A stretch of DNA of 64,000 nt, from NCBI RefSeq assembly GCF_019402665.1, contig NZ_VSST01000037.1:247326-311325 (forward strand). Reading direction: 5' to 3'. The position numbers and the translations under genes are program-made. The stretch comes from Bradyrhizobium canariense (GTDB lineage: Bacteria > Pseudomonadota > Alphaproteobacteria > Rhizobiales > Xanthobacteraceae). Under the pieces are notes generated by a model that did not search any database, was not told the origin of the DNA, and saw only the letters and a list, made by a program, of their open reading frames with translations. Positions 59,368 through 64,000 of this stretch are shown here, piece by piece. Numbering within the stretch: position 1 is the stretch's first letter; each line of letters starts with the position of its first letter.

Positions 59368-60345
59368 TCATGACAGCGCGGTGACCGGCTCTGCCAGCAC
59401 GCACCGTGCTGCCCGGCCCGGCCCGACGTCCACATTCCCAGGCAATTGCTCCAGGCAGCGCGGCTGGGCAGCGGCGCAGCGGGGCGCAAAGGAGCAGTTG
59501 TGCGGCCTCTCGCCAAGCGACGGCGGGGTGCCGGGGATGGTCTCGAGCCGCTGTCCCCGCTTGGCCCCGTGGACGGTCGAGGCGAGCAGGCCCTTGGCGT
59601 AGGGATGCACCGGCGAGCGGACGATGTCGCGAAGCGTGCCCTGCTCCACGATCTGGCCGGCATACATCACAGCGACCCGGTCGCAGATCTCGATGGCGAC
59701 GCCGATGTCGTGGGTGACGAAGATGACGGACATGCCGAACTCGCGCTGCAGCTCGCGCAACAGCAGCAGGATCTGGATCTGCACGGTGGCATCAAGCGCA
59801 GTGGTCGGCTCGTCCGCGAGCAGGATCTTTGGCCGACACGCGAGCGCCAGCGCGATCATCGCGCGCTGACGCATGCCGCCGGACATTTCATGCGGATAGG
59901 CATCCAGCCGCCGCTTGGCCGAGGGGATGCGCACGACGTCGAGCATCTCCAGAGCTCTCGCGCGGCCCTCCGCATAAGACTTGCCTTCATGGCGCACGAC
60001 GCTTTCGGCGATCTGCGCGCCGATGGTGTAGACCGGATCGAGCGCGAGCGCCGGCTCCTGAAAGATCATCGACACGGTCTGGCCGCGGAACGACGACAGC
60101 TGCTCCTCGTTCATCGCAAGCACGTCGCGGCCCATCACGTTGACCTTGCCCGTGATCTGCGTGCGCTTCTTCGGCAACAGCCGCATCAGTGCACGCAAGG
60201 TCACGCTCTTGCCCGAGCCGGACTCTCCGAGCAGGCCCAGCACCTCGCCGTCGCCGAGCGAGAGGCTGAGATCGTTCACGGCATAGACCGTGCGCTCGCC
60301 GGTGAAGCGGATGTTGAGGCCTGAGATCTCGACGAGCTTTGTCAT
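59368..60345 (-). CDS. ABC transporter ATP-binding protein, OppD/DppD type
   Basis: A 325-residue ATPase. Walker A GLLGESGSGKSVTLRAL at about residues 37-53, signature MSGGMRQRAMIALALA at about 154, Walker B ILLADEPTTALDATVQ at about 175, and the C-terminal oligopeptide-ABC extension with SFAPRCAAAQPRC. It pairs with the OppF-like ATPase to power uptake of a peptide-like or amide compound. It is the last gene of the operon; its start overlaps the amidase stop (ATGA). The GlsB gene lies 97 bases further on. Confidence 0.92.
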   Translation of the reverse strand: MTKLVEISGLNIRFTGERTVYAVNDLSLSLGDGEVLGLLGESGSGKSVTLRALMRLLPKKRTQITGKVNVMGRDVLAMNEEQLSSFRGQTVSMIFQEPALALDPVYTIGAQIAESVVRHEGKSYAEGRARALEMLDVVRIPSAKRRLDAYPHEMSGGMRQRAMIALALACRPKILLADEPTTALDATVQIQILLLLRELQREFGMSVIFVTHDIGVAIEICDRVAVMYAGQIVEQGTLRDIVRSPVHPYAKGLLASTVHGAKRGQRLETIPGTPPSLGERPHNCSFAPRCAAAQPRCLEQLPGNVDVGPGRAARCVLAEPVTALS

Positions 60346-61757
60346 GACGGAAGTTTCGGCAGCCTGTCGTGATAGTCGGTGGCGCGCTGGAATGCGGCGC
60401 CGATGGTGAGCAGGGTCGCCTCATCGAACGAGCGGCCGATCAACTGCATGCCAATCGGCAGACCGCTTTTGGTGAAGCCCGAAGGCACCGTGAGCGACGG
60501 CAGGCCAAGGTAATTCACCGGACGGGTGAACAGCGTCAGCCGCTGCAACAGCGCCGGCGCGTTCGGCCCGCCGCCGACGTCGCTCTCCTCGATCGTCGGC
60601 GCCGGCACCGGAGACGCCGGCGCGATGATCGCGTCGACACCTGATGTCGCAGCGTTGTGCGCGGCCAGTGCCGGCCCGCGCCAGCGCATCGCCTCGAGGT
60701 AGGTGATGGCGGGGACCGCAAGGCCGTTCTGGAGCCGCATCAACACCTGCGGGCCGTAATCCTGCGGCCGCTCGATCATCCAGCGCTTGTGGAAGGCGGC
60801 GGCTTCGGCCGCAAGCACGAGCTGGCTTGCCGCGGACAATTGCCGCTGATCGGGCAGCTCGACCGTGACGATGTCGGCGCCTTCGCGCTTGAGCACTGCA
60901 ATGGTCTCGTCCAGCACGCGCGCCACCTCGCCGTCGAGATCATCGACATAGAAGGACGAGGGGACGCCGACCTTGAGGCCCTTCAGCGAGCCCCTGGTCG
61001 CGCCGACATAGTCAGACAGCGGCTCACGGCTCGCGGTCGAATCCTCGGGATCGGGACCGGCCATCAGGGCCAGCAGCAGCGCGCAATCCTCGGCCGTGCG
61101 GGCGAGCGGGCCGACCGTGTCGAGCGACTGCGACAGCGGCATCGCACCGGCGCGGCTGACCCGGCCGACGGTGGTCTTCAATCCCGTGACGCCGCAGAAA
61201 TGCGCGGGCATGCGGATCGAGCCGCCGGTGTCGGAGCCGAGCGCGGCATAAGTCAGTCGCGCCGCGACCGCCGAGCCCGAACCCGAGGACGAGCCGCCGG
61301 TGATGTGCGCCACGTTCCAGGGATTCCGAACAGGGCCGTAATGGGCGTTATGGCCGGTCGGGCCATAGGCAAATTCGGCGAGATGCAACGTGCCGAGCCG
61401 AACCTGGCCGGCGTCCTTCAGCCGCTGCAAGGCGGTGGAGGTCACTGTCGGAACGAAATCGCGGCGGATCAGCGAGCCGCAGGTCGCGACGTGGCCTGCG
61501 TCGTAATACATATCCTTGTGCGCGAGCGGCACGCCATGCAACGGCCCGCGGACTTCGCCCTTGGCGAGTTCGGCGTCGGCGGCATCGGCGGCCTTCAGCG
61601 CCGCCTCTGCCTCGATCAACATGAAGGCGTTGAGATGCGGCTGCCACTGCGCGATACGATGCAGCAGCGCGCGCGTCACCTCATGCGAGGACACCTGCTT
61701 CATCGCGATCGCGCGCGCGACCTCGGTGAGCGTCATCAATGCGGGCTCGGCGCTCAT
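60342..61757 (-). CDS. amidase (GatA/AtzE-like) encoded inside the peptide-ABC operon
   Basis: A 471-residue amidase-signature enzyme. Lys in PLAHKDMYYDAG (about residue 78), GGSSSGSGSAVAARLTYAAL (about 150-169) with the cis-Ser, and GSDTGGSIRMPAHFCGVTGL (about 173-192) with the nucleophile Ser make the triad. It is preceded by a 65-residue AtzG-like partner (ATGA overlap) and followed by the OppD-type ATPase (ATGA overlap). AtzE-type amidases need such a small subunit. It probably hydrolyses the compound brought in by the transporter; the compound is unknown. Confidence 0.9.
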   Translation of the reverse strand: MSAEPALMTLTEVARAIAMKQVSSHEVTRALLHRIAQWQPHLNAFMLIEAEAALKAADAADAELAKGEVRGPLHGVPLAHKDMYYDAGHVATCGSLIRRDFVPTVTSTALQRLKDAGQVRLGTLHLAEFAYGPTGHNAHYGPVRNPWNVAHITGGSSSGSGSAVAARLTYAALGSDTGGSIRMPAHFCGVTGLKTTVGRVSRAGAMPLSQSLDTVGPLARTAEDCALLLALMAGPDPEDSTASREPLSDYVGATRGSLKGLKVGVPSSFYVDDLDGEVARVLDETIAVLKREGADIVTVELPDQRQLSAASQLVLAAEAAAFHKRWMIERPQDYGPQVLMRLQNGLAVPAITYLEAMRWRGPALAAHNAATSGVDAIIAPASPVPAPTIEESDVGGGPNAPALLQRLTLFTRPVNYLGLPSLTVPSGFTKSGLPIGMQLIGRSFDEATLLTIGAAFQRATDYHDRLPKLPS

Positions 61758-61951
61758 TTCGAGAGCTTCGCAGCCTGCGCGATCGGATAGAGCGCGGGCT
61801 CGAGATCGAACGGCAACGTGCCGGCAATGGCCGCAAAGCCCTCGAAGGCCGGTCCGATGGAGTTGGAGATGCGCGTCGCGATCTCGTCGTCGACGGGAAC
61901 GCCGGCGACCTGTGCCGTCGCCTTGATCTCTTTTGTCGTCGGTCTCGTCAT
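61754..61951 (-). CDS. AtzG-like small amidase-partner protein (DUF4089-like), 65 residues
   Basis: A short protein, MTRPTTKEIKATAQVAGVPV and then DDEIATRISNSIGPAFEGFAA, IAGTLPFDLEPALYPIAQAA. The pattern of a helix pair with a late L-P-x-D-x-E-P-A is that of AtzG/GatC-like partners of AtzE-type amidases. Its start overlaps the OppF stop and its stop overlaps the amidase start, both by ATGA, so the three are made together. I infer a stoichiometric complex with the amidase at 60342. It is easy to miss because of its size. Confidence 0.75.
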   Translation of the reverse strand: MTRPTTKEIKATAQVAGVPVDDEIATRISNSIGPAFEGFAAIAGTLPFDLEPALYPIAQAAKLSK

Positions 61952-63009
61952 ACGGTTTCCTCCTTCGGCGCGCGGCTATGGCCTGAACCCGGGATCGCCA
62001 TGTAGCACGCGGCCTCGTGGCCCATTCTATCGAGCGCGGTGAGTTTTGGTGTCGCATTTGCGCAGAGCGGCTCCGCAAACGGGCAACGGGTGTGGAAGCG
62101 GCAGCCCGAGGGCGGATCGATCGGATTGGGCGGATCGCCCGTGATCGGCGGCGTCTCGGTGCGGCGGTCCGGATCCGAGGACGGCATCGCGGCAAGAAGT
62201 GCGCGCGTATAGGGATGTGCCGGCTGGTCCCAGACCTGGTCGACCGGGCCGAGCTCGACGACCTCGCCGAGATACATCACCAGCACGCGATCGCTGATGT
62301 AGCGGACGACGTTGAGATCGTGGCTGATGAAGAGATAGGTCAGGCCGAACTCGCGCTTGAGGTCGGCAAGCAGATTGAGCACTTGCGCCTCGACCGATTT
62401 GTCGAGCGCGGAGACCGCTTCATCCAGAATCACCAGACGCGGCGACAGCGCCAGCGCGCGCGCGATGTTGACGCGCTGGCGCTGGCCGCCGGAGATCTCG
62501 TGGGGGTAGCGGTTGGCGAAATTTGCAGGAACCAGGCCCACCTTGCCCAGCAGCTCGCGCGCCAGCGCGCGCGCAGCGCCGTCGGCCATGCCATGCACCT
62601 TCGGGCCGAAGGCGATCGATTCCTCGATCGTCAGGCGCGGGTTGAGCGAAGCGTAGGAATCCTGGAACACCATCTGCATGCCGCGGCGCAGCTCGCGCAA
62701 GGAGAGCGACTGGCCGACGCTCATGCCGTCATAAATGATGTCGCCGGTATCGCGCGGCATCAGGTGCATGAGCAGCCGCGCGGTGGTCGACTTTCCGCAA
62801 CCGGATTCGCCGACGATCCCGACGGTCTCGCCCTTGGCGACAGAGAAGGAGACATTATCGACGGCACGCACGGTGCGCTTTGCGGCGAACAGGCCGCCTC
62901 GCACCGGAAAATGCTTGGTCAGGCCGTTGACCTGGAGCAGCGGCTGGGCGACGCCGCCGAGGTCTTCGATCGGCTCCAGCATTGCGACAGAGAGGTTGGT
63001 TTCGCTCAT
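61948..63009 (-). CDS. ABC transporter ATP-binding protein, OppF/DppF type
   Basis: A 353-residue ATPase. Walker A GIVGESGCGKSTTARLLMHL is at about residues 61-80, the signature ISGGQRQRVNIARALAL at about 165, Walker B LVILDEAVSALDKSVEA at about 187, and the C-terminal oligopeptide-type extension with SGCRFHTRCPFAEPLCANA. The DEAVSALD variant is typical of OppF. It begins two bases after the permease stop and its own stop overlaps the AtzG-like start. It forms a heterodimer with the OppD-like protein. Confidence 0.92.
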   Translation of the reverse strand: MSETNLSVAMLEPIEDLGGVAQPLLQVNGLTKHFPVRGGLFAAKRTVRAVDNVSFSVAKGETVGIVGESGCGKSTTARLLMHLMPRDTGDIIYDGMSVGQSLSLRELRRGMQMVFQDSYASLNPRLTIEESIAFGPKVHGMADGAARALARELLGKVGLVPANFANRYPHEISGGQRQRVNIARALALSPRLVILDEAVSALDKSVEAQVLNLLADLKREFGLTYLFISHDLNVVRYISDRVLVMYLGEVVELGPVDQVWDQPAHPYTRALLAAMPSSDPDRRTETPPITGDPPNPIDPPSGCRFHTRCPFAEPLCANATPKLTALDRMGHEAACYMAIPGSGHSRAPKEETV

Positions 63010-63011
63010 GG

Positions 63012-63914
63012 CTAGTTCCTGATGTCCATGGCGCTACGCAGGCCGTCCGAGAGCAGGTTGAAGCAGATCGAGACCGCGAAGATCATTGCACCGGGGAGCG
63101 CAGCGACCCAGGGGTTGACGTAGATCGCGGTCCGCAAGGTGTTCAGCATCAGGCCCCATTCCGGCTCCGGCGGCTTAGTGCCGAGTCCAAGGAAGGACAG
63201 GCCTGCCGCGAGGATCATCGAAACCGAGATCAGGCTGGTGGCATAGACGAAGATCGAACCGAGCACGTTGCCGAGAATGTGCACGCGCATGATGGTGAAG
63301 GGACCGGCACCGGAGGCGCGCGCGGCGTCGACGAAGTCCATGTTGCGCACGCCGGTGGTGACGCTTTCGGCGACACGGGTGATTTGCGGGACGAACACGA
63401 CGGTCAACGACACGATGGAATTGAGGATGCCCGCGCCCAGCGCGCCGGAGATCGCGATCGCCAGCAGCACAGACGGAAACGCGTAAAACACGTCGACCGT
63501 GCGCATGATCGCGGTATTGAGCTTGCCGCCGACATAGCCGGCGACGAGGCCGAGCGAGGTGCCGATACAGAAGGCGAGGATCACCGGCAAAATGCCGATG
63601 AGAAGCGACAGCCGCCCGCCATAGATCAGCCGCGCCAGCATGTCGCGACCGAGCTCGTCGGTGCCGAGCGGGTAGCCTGTTGTGCCGATGTGCCGAAGGC
63701 GCCGGATCATCGAGCCCTTGTACGGATCTTCCAGACCGAGCCATGGCGCAACGATCGCCGACAGGAAGATCAGCAGCAGCACCAGCGCGCAGACCATGCT
63801 GACCTTGTCGCGCCGGATCCGACGGCCGACGGTCGCCCAATAGCCGCGCGCCTTGGTCGCGGGCGCGGACTGAAGCGCGGCATCAGAGGTGACGGACAAC
63901 GGAAGCTCGCTCAT
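63012..63914 (-). CDS. ABC transporter permease, OppC/DppC type
   Basis: A 300-residue permease. After an N-terminal cytosolic part (RGYWATVGRRIRRDKVSMVC) come about six helices (ALVLLLIFLSAIVAPWLG first). The OppC-type loop GTTGYPLGTDELGRDMLARL is at about residues 80-99. The cytoplasmic EAA loop is FVDAARASGAGPFTIMRVHI with the ATPase-contact Gly. GGAGG seven bases before ATG 63914 is a strong ribosome site; a longer frame to 63935 has no such site. The OppB-type partner and the binding protein should lie to the right of the window. Confidence 0.92.
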   Translation of the reverse strand: MSELPLSVTSDAALQSAPATKARGYWATVGRRIRRDKVSMVCALVLLLIFLSAIVAPWLGLEDPYKGSMIRRLRHIGTTGYPLGTDELGRDMLARLIYGGRLSLLIGILPVILAFCIGTSLGLVAGYVGGKLNTAIMRTVDVFYAFPSVLLAIAISGALGAGILNSIVSLTVVFVPQITRVAESVTTGVRNMDFVDAARASGAGPFTIMRVHILGNVLGSIFVYATSLISVSMILAAGLSFLGLGTKPPEPEWGLMLNTLRTAIYVNPWVAALPGAMIFAVSICFNLLSDGLRSAMDIRN

Positions 63915-64000
63915 CGGCGAGCCTCCGTTATGCATCGAGGGATTCGATCCTCGCCAAGGCGGCGGTGCACCTCTCCCGCGTGCGAGGGCTTTGCGTAAAT
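63915..64000. other. right edge, probably intergenic with a partial family E repeat
   Basis: The segment CACCTCTCCCGCGTGCGAGGG near 63968-63988 resembles the left arm of the family E hairpins. A 23-codon minus-strand frame is open to the edge and ends at 63929, but its translation (ending ARIESLDA) matches nothing I know and reads through the repeat. I therefore do not call it the end of the OppB gene. Confidence 0.4.

Noticed and set aside
63929..64000. C-terminal end of an OppB-type permease on the minus strand
   Set aside because: The 23-codon frame reads through a family E-like repeat and shows no permease features; the OppB gene is expected further right.

Overview
The window is a high-GC alphaproteobacterial chromosome segment, most likely Bradyrhizobium or a very close relative. 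The evidence is the gene content (membrane-bound ferritin MbfA behind an Irr-type iron control element, a MloK1-like cyclic-nucleotide-gated K+ channel, OpgC, an alphaproteobacterial initiator tRNA), the strong GC3 bias of most genes, and several families of dispersed palindromic repeats between genes. No phage, integrase, insertion sequence, CRISPR array or rRNA was seen. It looks like a catabolic and transport-rich core region, with one patch (about 21.8-25.0 kb) of different composition.

Layout. 0-4.6 kb: a plus-strand operon for CoA-dependent breakdown of a phenylpropanoid or similar acid (crotonase end, feruloyl-CoA-synthetase-like ligase, HSD10-like dehydrogenase, hot-dog thioesterase, branched-chain-type substrate-binding protein), closed by a terminator. 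4.8-14.4 kb: two separate GST/WYL-regulator loci, each with striking palindromes, and between them a TAXI-type binding protein, a cyclic-nucleotide-gated K+ channel and a crotonase. 14.4-21 kb: desaturase, MetX-like hydrolase, zinc-ribbon metallo-hydrolase, MFS transporter, an acyl-CoA-ligase remnant, DUF2059 protein and OpgC. 21.2-25 kb: a 1017-residue cyclase/ATPase/TPR regulator and an unrecognised gene. 25.2-26.5 kb: an SDR/ArsR pair around a perfect operator, then initiator tRNA-Met and a possible small RNA. 26.9-37.8 kb: mostly plus-strand oxidoreductases and hydrolases (coniferyl-aldehyde dehydrogenase, GMC oxidoreductase, SDR, quinone reductase, FAH, GST, serine hydrolase, two paralogous metallo-beta-lactamase-fold enzymes). 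38-45 kb: epoxide-hydrolase-like enzyme, mbfA with its ICE, amidase, PncC, and a translationally linked pair of amidohydrolases plus Rieske ferredoxin. 45-53.5 kb: MFS symporter, LysR, DUF1127, GNAT, crotonase, SDR, AidB-like acyl-CoA dehydrogenase, Zn alcohol dehydrogenase. 53.6-58.7 kb: DUF1488, AMP nucleosidase, type I secretion ABC/HlyD pair. 59-64 kb: GlsB-like membrane protein and a minus-strand peptide-type ABC transporter operon with an amidase and an AtzG-like small subunit set between its two ATPase genes; it continues past the right edge.

The strongest regulatory signals are read directly from the DNA: twin operators for the first WYL regulator, a perfect 13-bp-arm palindrome for the second, a perfect 12-bp-arm palindrome for the ArsR regulator, and a perfect ICE ahead of mbfA. 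I did not find a clearly unprecedented multi-gene system. The best candidates for new biology are the duplicated GST/WYL/operator architecture, the ABC-embedded amidase/AtzG pair, the amidohydrolase-Rieske unit, the compositionally odd cyclase locus and the possible small RNA beside the initiator tRNA. Functions come from reading motifs by eye; no database search was run.
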